DNA of 64,000 nucleotides from Lachnospiraceae bacterium (GCA_910575075.1 CAJTCY010000001.1:268702-332701), one strand, 5' to 3'; counted from the stretch's first letter, positions 8,168-16,948 are shown. Made by a program: numbers and translations. The notes: generated by a model not told the origin, from the letters alone.

Positions 8168-8728
8168 ATGCAGGAAAAGAATCAAATACGTTTCTCTTTC
8201 AGACAGAAGAGAGCTGCCCTCACAGAGTTGGAGGTAAGCCTTTGGTCTGAAAAAATTTGTGAAGTTTTGCAGCGGCAGCCTTGTTTTCAGGAAGCTGAAA
8301 AAATTTGTTTTTATTATCCGTTGGGAAATGAAGCAAATCTTCTTCCGTTGGCTGCCGTGGCCCTGGCTCAGGGAAAACAGACAGCATTTCCCAGAGTGGA
8401 CGGTGATGACATGGAATTTTACCAGGTGCATGGCCTGTCAGAGTTCGCTCTGGGAGCGTTTGGCGTTATGGAACCTGTTGGCGGAGAGAAGATCAGTGCC
8501 GAACATGGGCTGGTTTTTGTGCCAGGTCTCGTTTTTGACAGGGTTGGAGGCCGTATGGGTTATGGAAAGGGATATTATGACCGTTATTTTGCCAGATATC
8601 CTGAGTGCTTTAAGCTGGGAATCTGCTATCAAATGCAATTGATTCCTCAGGTGCCCTGTGACCGGCATGATGTCATAATGGATGGAGTGGTCACAGAGCA
8701 GAGAATATTTAAAGTGCTAATTTCATAA
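8168..8728 (+). CDS. 5-formyltetrahydrofolate cyclo-ligase
   Basis: Converts 5-formyl-THF to 5,10-methenyl-THF using ATP, recycling a folate storage form. The 186-residue protein has the N-terminal basic motif (SFRQKRAAL), FVPGLVFDRVGGRMG, and the family signature GYGKGYYDRY near residues 135-144. Preceded by AGGAGG-like sequence at 8152-8157. It is the last plus-strand gene before the convergent sigma/anti-sigma pair; only 27 bases separate the two stops, and I see no strong terminator there. Confidence 0.93.
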   Translation: MQEKNQIRFSFRQKRAALTELEVSLWSEKICEVLQRQPCFQEAEKICFYYPLGNEANLLPLAAVALAQGKQTAFPRVDGDDMEFYQVHGLSEFALGAFGVMEPVGGEKISAEHGLVFVPGLVFDRVGGRMGYGKGYYDRYFARYPECFKLGICYQMQLIPQVPCDRHDVIMDGVVTEQRIFKVLIS

Positions 8729-8755
8729 TGCCAAAATCTCAGATGATTTTATGTT

Positions 8756-9697
8756 TTATTTCAGATAACCGTCTTTTACAATGTCTTTCAGAACATCGGT
8801 AGGAATTTCAAAAGTGACAACCCCCATGAAGCCAGGAGCTACCTGGTATTCGTCAAATACAATCATCAGTTTGCCGGACTCATTGATATAAAAATTGACA
8901 TCCTCAGAGATTTGCTGAAAATCCCATTCTGGCACATCACTGTCCAGCCAGTAAACTTTAGTCTCATCTTCGATCATCTGCTGTTTCATCTGAGTTTTGA
9001 TGTTTTCAGAGATGACAATTTGATAGTCTGTTTTATCTAAAAACAGATCCCGCAGGGTAATCATTTTTCCGGTGCTTTTATCGATATGATAGATTTTTTG
9101 AGTCTGTACAGCGCCTGCCATGGTGATACACTGCTGGAAACGCAGAGAGAATAATTTGTCGTTGTCAGTGACAATGTCGTAATCAAGCGTTAAATCTTCC
9201 AGTCCTTCTCCGCCGGTTGCTTTTACATCAGATTCGTAAGCGGCAATGATTTGTTCTGTATATTTCTGGATGGCATCATTCATATCTTCGGTGGCGTCTG
9301 CCAAGACCTTTCCCTCTTTATTTTCTACCTGAACTTCTGGAATCTTTATATCTGCCTGCATTTGATTTTCTTTGTGCTGATATTCGCGGAAGGTAACTAC
9401 CTTGGCAATCGTGCCAAGTACAGGAATTTCTTCCATGGCATGTGCAATATTAGCGTTGGAATTTGCCAGAACAGCGATGGTAAGGATCGCAGCGGCGGCA
9501 CTTCCTATGCCGCAAAAAGCGAAACGGCGGATTTGGTCTGTTTTGGATAATTTTTGCCTTGTTTTTGGGAAAATTTCTGCTGCACATTCGTTATCCTTTT
9601 TTGCCTTGGAAATGGATTGTTCCACCCGTGTTTTCAGTTCCTGGGGAATGGGAATATTCTGGTAATCGTGCTTCATTTCTGTTAAATCATGTTTCAT
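8756..9697 (-). CDS. rsiV: RsiV-like anti-sigma factor (DUF4163/DUF3298)
   Basis: A single-pass membrane anti-sigma factor expected to hold the adjacent ECF sigma factor inactive. The cytoplasmic N-terminus is residues 1-58, the membrane helix about 59-78, and the extracellular part is 230 residues whose C-terminal half (from about KIYHIDKSTGKMITLRDLF) matches DUF3298. In B. subtilis RsiV this domain binds lysozyme, and signal peptidase then cuts just outside the membrane. Here an AHA motif at residues 85-87 is well placed for such a cut. The gene overlaps the end of the sigma gene by 11 bases. Lysozyme as the signal is inference from the family. Confidence 0.85.
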   Translation of the reverse strand: MKHDLTEMKHDYQNIPIPQELKTRVEQSISKAKKDNECAAEIFPKTRQKLSKTDQIRRFAFCGIGSAAAAILTIAVLANSNANIAHAMEEIPVLGTIAKVVTFREYQHKENQMQADIKIPEVQVENKEGKVLADATEDMNDAIQKYTEQIIAAYESDVKATGGEGLEDLTLDYDIVTDNDKLFSLRFQQCITMAGAVQTQKIYHIDKSTGKMITLRDLFLDKTDYQIVISENIKTQMKQQMIEDETKVYWLDSDVPEWDFQQISEDVNFYINESGKLMIVFDEYQVAPGFMGVVTFEIPTDVLKDIVKDGYLK

Positions 9698-10181
9698 GAC
9701 AGATCTCTCCTTCCGTTAATTCAACGCGCAGCTTTTTTAAACTGCGGTATAAGATGCTTTTGACCGTGTTAAGGTTTTCTTTCATGGCGTCAGCGATATC
9801 TTGCAGCCGGCAGTCTTCGAAATAGCGCAGAAGTATAACAGCGCGTTCTTTGTCATTTAAGATATTCAGTGCCTCGATTATATCAAAGTCTGTATATTGA
9901 TCGTTCTGGCCTTGTTCCACAATTTTTTCAGCTGATATTTCATGGGTTTTCTGACGCAGCGAAGAGAGGGCGGTATTGATTACAATCCGGAAAATCCAGG
10001 TGCGGATATAATCGGGATTCCTGACTTTGGACGCATGTTTGATAGCCAGATAGGCGCTTTCCTGCACAATATCCATGGCGTCAGATTCGTTTTTGACATA
10101 AGTGTAAGCCAGCCGGTACATAGAGGCATAATTAGAAAGCAGTTCTTGTTCCACTAGCTTTTGTATCGTTGGTAAATTCAT
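9687..10181 (-). CDS. sigV: ECF sigma factor, SigV type
   Basis: A 164-residue RNA polymerase sigma factor with region 2 at residues 10-75 (YRLAYTYVKNESDAMDIVQE, WIFRIVINTA) and region 4 at about 100-155 (LNDKERAVILLRYFEDCRLQDIA, ENTVKS-like NLNTVKSILYR). It has no sigma 1.1 or region 3. GGAAGGAG precedes the ATG. Its own promoter (10214-10243) is a classic ECF site, so it is probably autoregulated. The downstream overlapping gene is the RsiV-like anti-sigma factor. Confidence 0.93.
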   Translation of the reverse strand: MNLPTIQKLVEQELLSNYASMYRLAYTYVKNESDAMDIVQESAYLAIKHASKVRNPDYIRTWIFRIVINTALSSLRQKTHEISAEKIVEQGQNDQYTDFDIIEALNILNDKERAVILLRYFEDCRLQDIADAMKENLNTVKSILYRSLKKLRVELTEGEICHET

Positions 10182-10213
10182 TGCATTTTATTGCTCCTTC
10201 CTGTATTTATAGG

Positions 10214-10243
10214 TTAGACGCGGCGTATCAAGAAAAAGTTTCA
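10214..10243 (-). promoter_or_regulatory. ECF-type promoter of the sigma/anti-sigma operon
   Basis: On the minus strand TGAAAC (10243-10238), a T-rich 17-base spacer, and CGTCTAA (10220-10214). This matches the SigV-class consensus known from B. subtilis (TGAAAC with CGTCTA) and has no good sigma-A match, supporting autoregulation. Confidence 0.88.
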
Positions 10244-10347
10244 AAATGAGCAATATTTTCTTGAATAAGATTTTATTATTCCGGAGGTTATTTGTCGACG
10301 GATTTTTCAAATCCGTGCTAAGAACTGGAAAAAGATAATTTTATTTA

Positions 10348-10545
10348 TTTGAGTTTCTCCATTTTTAACAATAATTGATATTTTAGTACCAAAAGGTCTT
10401 GCTGCCTTTGGCAGCATAGACATCTTGCACATAAAGTGGCTAAAAGCAAGCTTTTCACAGCACTTTTCTGTGCAAAGTGTTTCCATCACTTTGTGCTGGA
10501 AACCTTTTGGTACTATAATATAACCCCAAAATGGGGAAATTCAAA
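10348..10545 (-). repeat. MITE-like palindromic element, long copy B
   Basis: About 198 bases bounded by TTTGAGTTTCTCC (10348-10360) and its near complement ending GGGGAAATTCAAA (10545). Inside is a second, exact 13-base inverted repeat, AGTACCAAAAGGT (10385-10397) with ACCTTTTGGTACT (10502-10514). A GCTGCC-TTT-GGCAGC hairpin sits at 10401-10415. Read on the minus strand it follows copy C (31882-32077) almost base for base, so the two are inverted relative to each other. It has no open frame of a transposase. It lies between divergent promoters and ends 12 bases before the proA -35. Confidence 0.9.
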
Positions 10546-10557
10546 TTTTAATTAAGG

Positions 10558-10586
10558 ATGACAAATTGTGAAAGAATTGTTATACT
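10558..10586 (+). promoter_or_regulatory. sigma-A promoter of proA
   Basis: ATGACA (10558-10563), a 17-base spacer and TATACT (10581-10586). It starts 12 bases after the end of repeat copy B. Confidence 0.65.
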
Positions 10587-10648
10587 GATAGGAAGAAAAG
10601 AATACAGCAGAAATTCCAGTATGGAACGATACTGCATGGAGGAGAATT

Positions 10649-11902
10649 ATGACAAGTCTTACATTAGAAGAAATTGGAAAGAGGGCAAGAACGGCTGAGG
10701 CGGCGCTGCGTGTCCTGCCTACGGTCCAGAAGAATAAGGTACTGACGGCTTCCGCAGATTACCTGGTGGAAGATAGCAAAATACTCTTAGAAGCAAATGA
10801 GAAGGATGTAGAAAAGGCAAAGGCAAATCAGATGCCGGAAGCCCTTGTAGACCGTCTGCTGCTGACAGAAGAACGGATTGCACAGATGGCAGAGGGACTG
10901 CGCCAGATTGCAGAACTGGAGGATCCTGTGGGGGAAGTGCTGTCTATGAAACAGCGGCCGAATGGGTTGATGATTGGGCAGAAGCGTGTGCCTCTGGGGG
11001 TGATCGGTATTATTTATGAATCTCGTCCCAATGTGACAGCAGATGCTTTTGGGCTCTGCTTTAAGGCTGGAAATGCAGTGGTTCTCCGAGGAGGAAAAGA
11101 CGCCATAAATTCCAATCAGGCTATTACTGGGATTCTGCAGAAGGCGTTGGCATCTTGCCAGCTTCCGGCAGACGCTATTTTGCTTATTACAGATACCAGC
11201 CATGAGACGGCGGAAGAATTTATGCGTTTGAATCGTTATATTGATGTTTTGATTCCAAGAGGAGGGGCAGGGCTGATTCGTACCGTGGTGGAACATGCTA
11301 CAGTTCCAGTGATTGAAACGGGTACAGGAAACTGCCATGTGTATGTGGATGAGACGGCAGACCTCGATATGGCAGTGAATATCATTTTCAATGCCAAGAC
11401 ACAGCGGATTGGGGTGTGCAACGCCTGTGAATCTCTGGTAATTCACGAGAAGGTAAAGGAGGCGCTGCTTCCTGTTTTAGTACAGAAAATGAAAGAGAAG
11501 AATGTTGAGCTACGCGGGGATGAAGCCAGCTGCAGGGTTTGCGCTGAGATTATGCCTGCTTCAGAGGAAGACTGGGGAACAGAATATCTCGATTATATTT
11601 TATCTATTAAGACAGTGAAAAATATAGACGAAGCCATAGCGCATATCAATCGATATAACACGGGGCATTCTGAAGCCATTATCACCAGAGACTATGAGAA
11701 TTCCCAGAAATTTCTGGATCAGATTGACGCAGCCGCAGTCTATGTAAATGCCTCCACACGATTTACCGATGGATTTGAATTTGGTTTTGGAGGAGAAATC
11801 GGAATCAGTACCCAGAAGCTCCATGCCAGAGGCCCGATGGGATTAAAGGAACTGACCAGTACCAAATATATCATATATGGAAATGGGCAGGTGAGACCGT
11901 AA
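10649..11902 (+). CDS. proA: glutamate-5-semialdehyde dehydrogenase (gamma-glutamyl phosphate reductase)
   Basis: Reduces gamma-glutamyl phosphate to glutamate semialdehyde with NADPH, the second step of proline synthesis. The 417-residue length fits. Motifs seen are [31 protein letters not shown], the catalytic-Cys region [11 protein letters not shown] (Cys near 257), and [18 protein letters not shown] with ARGPMGL close to the C-terminus. GGAGG precedes the ATG by seven bases. It is separated from proB by four genes and driven by its own promoter; the GNAT gene starts one base after its stop. Confidence 0.96.
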   Translation: MTSLTLEEIGKRARTAEAALRVLPTVQKNKVLTASADYLVEDSKILLEANEKDVEKAKANQMPEALVDRLLLTEERIAQMAEGLRQIAELEDPVGEVLSMKQRPNGLMIGQKRVPLGVIGIIYESRPNVTADAFGLCFKAGNAVVLRGGKDAINSNQAITGILQKALASCQLPADAILLITDTSHETAEEFMRLNRYIDVLIPRGGAGLIRTVVEHATVPVIETGTGNCHVYVDETADLDMAVNIIFNAKTQRIGVCNACESLVIHEKVKEALLPVLVQKMKEKNVELRGDEASCRVCAEIMPASEEDWGTEYLDYILSIKTVKNIDEAIAHINRYNTGHSEAIITRDYENSQKFLDQIDAAAVYVNASTRFTDGFEFGFGGEIGISTQKLHARGPMGLKELTSTKYIIYGNGQVRP

Positions 11903-11903
11903 T

Positions 11904-12443
11904 ATGGAAAAGTCATATCACATATTTTCTGAGGCAGAGATTGTACGGAGTCTGTTTCAGGGATTTTTGCGGTATCAGGAGGTAAGAAAGTGCTGGCAAA
12001 AAGGTCCCGAAGGCTGGGAATTAAAAAATGTTTCCTATTATATAGAGGATTGGAATGATGCGCAGTATGAATTTCTGGTGAAATGCCTGAAAAACACAGT
12101 GGTAACTGGAGGATTTGTATTTGGTGTGTTTGAGGGTAGCCGGATGATCGGGTTTGCTTCTGTTGAGAGCAGGCGTTTTGGTTCTGGCGGGCAGTATGTT
12201 CAATTATCCTGCATTCATGTATCCTGGGAAAGCAGGGGAAAAGGGCTGGGCCGCGGGCTGTTTCAATGTGTATGCAGCGCAGCACGCAAACTGGGGGCAG
12301 AAAAGCTCTATATTTCTGCACATCCTTCTCAGGAGACGCAGACTTTTTATCACAGATTAGGATGTGTGGAGGCGAAGGAATATAATGAAGAGATCGCAGC
12401 AGCAGAACCAGGAGACTGCCAATTGGAGTATAATTTGAAATGA
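11904..12443 (+). CDS. GNAT-family N-acetyltransferase
   Basis: A 179-residue acetyl-CoA-dependent transferase of unknown substrate. The acetyl-CoA-binding loop is visible as SWESRGKGLGRGLF (R-G-K-G-L-G), preceded by the beta-4 strand VQLSCIHV, and followed by the motif B region AEKLYISAHPSQETQTFYHRLG. The start follows the proA stop by one base, so it is probably translated by coupling with proA. Confidence 0.85.
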   Translation: MEKSYHIFSEAEIVRSLFQGFLRYQEVRKCWQKGPEGWELKNVSYYIEDWNDAQYEFLVKCLKNTVVTGGFVFGVFEGSRMIGFASVESRRFGSGGQYVQLSCIHVSWESRGKGLGRGLFQCVCSAARKLGAEKLYISAHPSQETQTFYHRLGCVEAKEYNEEIAAAEPGDCQLEYNLK

Positions 12444-12487
12444 TATTATTTTCAATATATGACAGAGAACGGAGAAGATCATAGAAC

Positions 12488-13936
12488 ATGTATAACGAAA
12501 TTGATTTGGACAAGATAAATTTAGACACCGAACCGCCAACAGAAGAACCAGAAAGGCAATATTATTTTATGGCGAAATGCCGCCGGTATGCGGCGTGCCT
12601 TGCACGGGAACTGGGACAACGCCCAACTTTTTTTGTACAGACTTTTGGCTGTCAGATGAATGCCAGGGACTCGGAAAAACTTACCGGAATCCTGGAGGAA
12701 ATCGGTTATGAGCAGGCACAAAGCGAGGAGGCGGATTTTGTCATTTATAATACTTGTACTGTAAGAGAAAATGCCAACAATAAGGTATGGGGCAGGCTTG
12801 GGTATCTGAATGCCTATAAGAAAGAGCATCCGCATATGAAGATTGCACTCTGCGGCTGCATGATGCAGGAACCGGAAGTAATTGAAAAACTCAGAAAGAG
12901 CTATCGATTTGTGGATTTGGTTTTCGGAACGCACAATATTTATAAATTTGCAGAACTTCTAACAGGTACTTTTGAACAGCAAGGTATGCTGATTGACATA
13001 TGGAAAGGTACAGACCAGATTGTGGAAAATTTGCCGATAGAGCGCAAATATAATTTTAAATCTGGTGTAAATATTATGTTTGGATGTAATAATTTCTGCA
13101 GTTATTGTATTGTTCCCTATGTCAGAGGAAGGGAAAGAAGCCGTAAACCAGAAGATATTTTAAAAGAAATTGAAAATTTGGCAAAGGACGGCGTAGTGGA
13201 GATTATGCTGTTGGGACAAAATGTGAATTCGTACGGCAAGAATCTGCAGGAGCCGGTATCTTTTGCAGAATTGCTCCGGCAAATTGAAAAAATAGAGGGA
13301 ATAGAACGGATTCGCTTTATGACTTCTCACCCCAAGGATCTATCAGATGAATTGATTGAGGTTATGGCAAGTTCCGGGAAAATTTGCAATCATCTGCATT
13401 TGCCGCTTCAGTCTGGCAGCAGCCGCATTTTAAAAGAAATGAACCGCCGTTATGACAAGGAACAGTATCTTACCCTGGTAGAAAAAATTCGTAAGGCAGT
13501 TCCTGATATTGCTTTGACTACAGACATTATTGTTGGTTTTCCTGGGGAGACAGAAGAAGATTTTGAAGAGACCATGGATGTGGTGCAGCAGGTAGGCTAT
13601 GACAGCGCCTTTACCTTTATTTATTCCAAACGTACAGGAACGCCGGCAGCTGCTATGGAGGAACAGGTTCCAGAGGATATAGTAAAGGTAAGGTTTGAAC
13701 GTCTGTTAAAGGAGGTTCAAAGAAGTGCGGAAGAACGTGCAAAAGCTTTGACTGGAAGGGTAGAGAAGGTTTTAGTGGAAGAAGTTAACGAACAGGATGA
13801 AGCTCTTGTGACAGGAAGAATGGGCAATAATTTTATCGTTCATTTTCCCGGAACAGAAGAACTTATCGGCAGGATCGTCGACGTGAAGCTAAAGGAGTGC
13901 AAAGGCTTTTATTTTTATGGAGAAATGGCAGATTAG
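12488..13936 (+). CDS. miaB: tRNA-2-methylthio-N6-dimethylallyladenosine synthase
   Basis: A radical SAM methylthiotransferase that modifies i6A37 in tRNAs. The 482-residue chain has the UPF0004 domain (TFGCQMNARDSEK at 52-64, with Cys55, Cys90, Cys124 as the auxiliary-cluster ligands). The radical SAM motif is C200-x3-C204-x2-C207 (GCNNFCSYC), and a TRAM domain covers about 415-480. The first 45 residues are an acidic, non-conserved extension. The ribosome binding site is modest (GGAGAAG, about ten bases upstream). The more usual mutS/mutL neighbours of miaB are not here; ruvA follows after 12 bases. Confidence 0.96.
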   Translation: MYNEIDLDKINLDTEPPTEEPERQYYFMAKCRRYAACLARELGQRPTFFVQTFGCQMNARDSEKLTGILEEIGYEQAQSEEADFVIYNTCTVRENANNKVWGRLGYLNAYKKEHPHMKIALCGCMMQEPEVIEKLRKSYRFVDLVFGTHNIYKFAELLTGTFEQQGMLIDIWKGTDQIVENLPIERKYNFKSGVNIMFGCNNFCSYCIVPYVRGRERSRKPEDILKEIENLAKDGVVEIMLLGQNVNSYGKNLQEPVSFAELLRQIEKIEGIERIRFMTSHPKDLSDELIEVMASSGKICNHLHLPLQSGSSRILKEMNRRYDKEQYLTLVEKIRKAVPDIALTTDIIVGFPGETEEDFEETMDVVQQVGYDSAFTFIYSKRTGTPAAAMEEQVPEDIVKVRFERLLKEVQRSAEERAKALTGRVEKVLVEEVNEQDEALVTGRMGNNFIVHFPGTEELIGRIVDVKLKECKGFYFYGEMAD

Positions 13937-13948
13937 AAAGGCGGCATT

Positions 13949-14560
13949 ATGTATTCATACATGAAAGGTGAACTGGTTGAGATACAGGAGGATACCATTG
14001 TACTTGAAGTGAATAACATCGGTTATAATATTCATATTCCAGCGAGTATGATCGACAAGTTTAGCGGGACAGGACAGGATATAAAGATTTATACTTATTT
14101 TCATGTGAAGGAGGATTCCATGAAGCTTTATGGATTCCTCAGCCGGGATGACATTAAGATATTCAAGCTGCTGCTGGGAGTTAATGGTATCGGTCCCAAA
14201 GGAGCGCTTGCCATATTGACAGTAATGACGCCGGATGACCTGCGTTTTGCCATACTGGGAGAGGACGCAAAGACCATAGCCAAAGCGCCTGGAATTGGAA
14301 CAAAGACTGCTCAGCGGCTGATTTTGGAATTAAAGGATAAGTTGGATTTAGAAGAAGCTTTTGAAGTAAAACTTATGCATTCATCAGAGGAAGCAGGCGG
14401 ATTTGATACCAGCATAAAAAATGAGGCGGTACAGGCGCTGGCGGCTCTTGGGTATTCCTCTGCAGAGGCTTTAAAGGCAGTAAACGCTGTGGAATTGACA
14501 GAGGGGATTACTGTGGAAGAGGTATTGAAAGCTGCATTGAAACAGATGGCATTTTTATAG
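13949..14560 (+). CDS. ruvA: Holliday junction branch-migration protein RuvA
   Basis: Binds four-way junctions as a tetramer and loads RuvB. The 203-residue protein shows the OB-fold domain (residues 1-62), the helix-hairpin-helix pair (LLGVNGIGPKGALAIL and APGIGTKTAQRLILELKDKL) and domain III at the C-terminus (EAVQALAALGYSSAEA) that contacts RuvB. ruvB is 610 bases downstream, separated by a GNAT gene and a small open frame, an unusual split of the pair. The window encodes RecU (49200) as the likely resolvase instead of RuvC. Confidence 0.97.
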   Translation: MYSYMKGELVEIQEDTIVLEVNNIGYNIHIPASMIDKFSGTGQDIKIYTYFHVKEDSMKLYGFLSRDDIKIFKLLLGVNGIGPKGALAILTVMTPDDLRFAILGEDAKTIAKAPGIGTKTAQRLILELKDKLDLEEAFEVKLMHSSEEAGGFDTSIKNEAVQALAALGYSSAEALKAVNAVELTEGITVEEVLKAALKQMAFL

Positions 14561-14601
14561 AAATTGTTTTTAGGTACAGAAGGGATTTAGGAGGTTTCAA
14601 A

Positions 14602-15048
14602 ATGATTACGATAAAGAGGATGGAAGAGAAGGATACACAGGACGTGTTGGAGATGATGAGAGATTTTTATGATTCTCCCGCTATTCTCCATCAGGTGTCA
14701 GAAGAGGTGTTAAGACGGAATATTGCAGCATGCGTGGGGGATAATCCTCTTATTGAAGGACTTGTGTTTCGTGCACATGGAGGGATAGCAGGTTACACTA
14801 TGCTTGCCAAAAGCTTTTCCACTGAATTCGGCGGGGCATGTGTTTGGATCGAAGATCTTTATATGAAACCGGAATACCGTGGAGGCGGCATCGGCACACA
14901 GTTTTTCCAGTATCTTGAAGATACATACAGAGAAAAAGCAGTTCTGCTTAAACTTGAGGTAGAACCAGGAAATACCTGGGCGATTGACGTGTATAAAAAG
15001 TGCGGTTACAGTGAGCTTCCCTATACGGAAATGATTAAGGAGCTGTAG
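14602..15048 (+). CDS. GNAT-family N-acetyltransferase
   Basis: A 148-residue protein with the full GNAT pattern: N-terminal IKRMEEKDTQDVLEM, beta-4 WIEDLYMKPEYRGGGIGTQF (acetyl-CoA loop R-G-G-G-I-G), and the C-terminal LEVEPGNTWAIDVYKKCGY. The substrate is unknown. AGGAGG is placed seven bases before the ATG. It is inserted between ruvA and ruvB and looks co-transcribed with them. Confidence 0.88.
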   Translation: MITIKRMEEKDTQDVLEMMRDFYDSPAILHQVSEEVLRRNIAACVGDNPLIEGLVFRAHGGIAGYTMLAKSFSTEFGGACVWIEDLYMKPEYRGGGIGTQFFQYLEDTYREKAVLLKLEVEPGNTWAIDVYKKCGYSELPYTEMIKEL

Positions 15049-15186
15049 ATGAAGGATAACAGAATTCTTGGTGAAACTGCTCCAGAACGCTTTCAGGCAT
15101 TACATTATGCGGCAATGGATTTTATGAGAAAAAGTAATGGATTAAGGGAACATAGAGAGGAACAGTTTTCATGGAAAAACGTGTGA
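15049..15186 (+). CDS. possible 45-residue protein between the GNAT and ruvB
   Basis: The ATG at 15049 overlaps the preceding TAG stop by one base and has AAGGAG six bases upstream. The frame reads [20 protein letters not shown] and then about 25 more charged residues, ending at TGA 15184-15186, so it fills the whole gap and overlaps the ruvB start by 16 bases. I do not recognise it. The good ribosome binding site and tight coupling favour a real gene; the small size argues for caution. Confidence 0.45.
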   Translation: MKDNRILGETAPERFQALHYAAMDFMRKSNGLREHREEQFSWKNV

Positions 15187-16178
15187 TATCCACTCAGATT
15201 CAGGAGGAAGACCAGAAGATAGAAACAAGTCTCCGTCCTCAGAGTCTGGAAGAATATATAGGACAGGAAAAAGCAAAAAAGACCTTAAAGGTCTATATTG
15301 AAGCGGCAAAGCAGAGAGAGGAATCCTTAGACCATGTACTGTTCTATGGACCGCCGGGATTGGGAAAAACCACGTTGGCAGGTATTATAGCCAATGAAAT
15401 GGGCGTACATATGAAAGTGACCTCAGGTCCTGCAATCGGAAAGCCAGGAGAGATGGCGGCAATCTTGAGCGGTCTTCAGGAAGGAGATATCCTGTTTGTG
15501 GATGAAATCCATCGGCTGAACCGTCAGGTGGAAGAGGTACTTTATCCGGCAATGGAGGATTATGCGATTGACATTATGATAGGGAAAGGTGCCACGGCAC
15601 GCTCCATCCGCCTGGATCTTCCGCATTTTACCCTGGTAGGGGCAACGACACGTGCCGGACTGCTGTCTGCTCCGCTGCGTGACCGTTTCGGAGTGGTGCA
15701 TCATCTGGAATTTTATACTCCAGAGGAACTAAAGACAATTATCCTGCACTCTGCAAGAAAGCTTGAAGTTGAAATTGATGAGGAAGGCGCCTTTGAGCTG
15801 GCAAGGCGTTCCAGAGGAACCCCGCGGCTGGCAAACCGTTTGTTAAAGCGTGTCAGGGATTTTGCCCAGGTGAAATATGACGGCAGGATTACCAAAGAGG
15901 TTGCTGTATTTGCATTAGACTTGCTGGAAGTGGATAAATTCGGACTGGATCAGAATGACCGCAATATTCTCCTGACAATGATTGAGAAATTCCAGGGAGG
16001 CCCTGTAGGGCTTGATACACTGGCGGCGTCTCTGGGGGAGGATTCTGGAACCATTGAGGATGTATATGAACCGTATCTTGTGAAAAATGGCTTTATCAAC
16101 CGGACTCCTAAGGGAAGAGTGGCGACGGATTTTGCATATGGGCATTTTGGAATTGCAAAAAATGCCTCGCAGTGTTAA
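15171..16178 (+). CDS. ruvB: Holliday junction branch-migration helicase RuvB
   Basis: The hexameric AAA+ motor that drives branch migration with RuvA. The 335-residue protein has [14 protein letters not shown], Walker [10 protein letters not shown] near residue 62, Walker B DEIHRLN, sensor 1 (GATTRAG), the arginine-finger loop APLRDRFG, and the C-terminal winged helix ([12 protein letters not shown]). The start overlaps the small upstream frame and is preceded by GAGAGGAA. Confidence 0.97.
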   Translation: MEKRVISTQIQEEDQKIETSLRPQSLEEYIGQEKAKKTLKVYIEAAKQREESLDHVLFYGPPGLGKTTLAGIIANEMGVHMKVTSGPAIGKPGEMAAILSGLQEGDILFVDEIHRLNRQVEEVLYPAMEDYAIDIMIGKGATARSIRLDLPHFTLVGATTRAGLLSAPLRDRFGVVHHLEFYTPEELKTIILHSARKLEVEIDEEGAFELARRSRGTPRLANRLLKRVRDFAQVKYDGRITKEVAVFALDLLEVDKFGLDQNDRNILLTMIEKFQGGPVGLDTLAASLGEDSGTIEDVYEPYLVKNGFINRTPKGRVATDFAYGHFGIAKNASQC

Positions 16179-16235
16179 AATAGTAAAAGTTAAGATAATG
16201 GGATATGTTTGTGATTTCAGGGAGGATTCATATAT

Positions 16236-16766
16236 ATGTCAATAAAGACCAGTGCAGATGTATTGATCGGTGGGAAAATTTACACCTTAAGCGGTTATGA
16301 GAGTGAAGAATATTTGCAGAGGGTTGCAAATTATATAAATAGCAAAATAAATGAATTTGATGAAATGGAACAGTTTCGGCGCCTTGCGGCAGATATGAAG
16401 TCCACATTACTGGAACTTAATATTGCAGATGATTACTTTAAGGCAAAAGAACAAGCTGAGAAACTAGAGGAAACTGTCCGGGAAAAGGAGAAAGAAATCT
16501 ACGAGCTGCAGCACAGTCTGATTTCAGCCAAAATACAGGTCGAGAGCAGTGAAAAACTGGCTGCTGACCTGGAGAAAGAAAACAAAGCGCTCCTTTTGAA
16601 CAAATCCAAATTGGAGGCGTCTTTGGAAGATGCACTTCTTGGAAAAGTGAAGGGACAACCTGTTGTCCAGAAGGAATCGGAAGTGTCAGGCAAAGGAAAA
16701 GCCCAGGCTCCTGTAAAGCAGGAATCAGGGAAGAACAAAGCGGGTAAGCCTGCATCGGCTCCATAA
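16236..16766 (+). CDS. zapA: cell division protein ZapA (long C-terminal coiled coil)
   Basis: ZapA binds and bundles FtsZ. Residues 1-75 match the ZapA fold (VLIGGKIYTLSGYESEEYLQRVANYIN, then LNIADDYFKA). Unlike the roughly 90-residue standard form, this one continues as a long Glu/Lys-rich coiled coil (about 70-140) and a low-complexity Lys/Pro/Ala tail to residue 176. GGGAGG lies upstream. It follows ruvB by 57 bases. Confidence 0.85.
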   Translation: MSIKTSADVLIGGKIYTLSGYESEEYLQRVANYINSKINEFDEMEQFRRLAADMKSTLLELNIADDYFKAKEQAEKLEETVREKEKEIYELQHSLISAKIQVESSEKLAADLEKENKALLLNKSKLEASLEDALLGKVKGQPVVQKESEVSGKGKAQAPVKQESGKNKAGKPASAP

Positions 16767-16881
16767 GCCTATCAGTCTTGAAAGGACTGTACATTTTATT
16801 ATGCAGACATTGCTAAGATGCACGGTTTGACTTTATGTAAGTATGCATATTCATTTTTATTATACCAGGAAATTAAACAGG

Positions 16882-16925
16882 GGGTGGCTCAGAAGAGATA
16901 GGTGCTGAGCCACCCTTCTGAGCCC
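16882..16925 (+). promoter_or_regulatory. possible two-state hairpin in the leader of the U32 gene
   Basis: GGGTGGCTCAG (16882-16892) pairs exactly with CTGAGCCACCC (16905-16915). The inner part, GGCTCAGAA (16886-16894), can instead pair with TTCTGAGCC (16916-16924). The two pairings exclude each other. The second would enclose the first partner and end 11 bases before the AGGAGG of the next gene. No T-tract follows, so control of translation or RNA stability is more likely than termination. The rest of the 182-base spacer shows nothing definite. Confidence 0.45.
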
Positions 16926-16948
16926 AAAAAACAGGAGGGACAATCATC

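Larger units (their letters stand above)
10244..10648. other. long spacer between sigV and proA
   Basis: The 467-base gap between the two divergent genes holds the ECF promoter, then about 100 AT-rich bases in which I see nothing definite, then the long MITE-like copy B (10348-10545) and the proA promoter (10558-10586). An open frame of 60 codons on the minus strand (10489-10307) lies mostly inside the repeat and has no ribosome binding site or recognisable product. Confidence 0.7.

Noticed and set aside
11740-12528. 262-codon minus-strand frame opposite proA end and the GNAT gene
   Set aside because: Opposite two well-supported genes and crossing their junction; no family resemblance.
15049-15170. 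ruvA-ruvB split as evidence of horizontal insertion
   Set aside because: The intervening GNAT and small frame have the same composition and binding sites as neighbours and no flanking repeats; it may simply be the local gene order.
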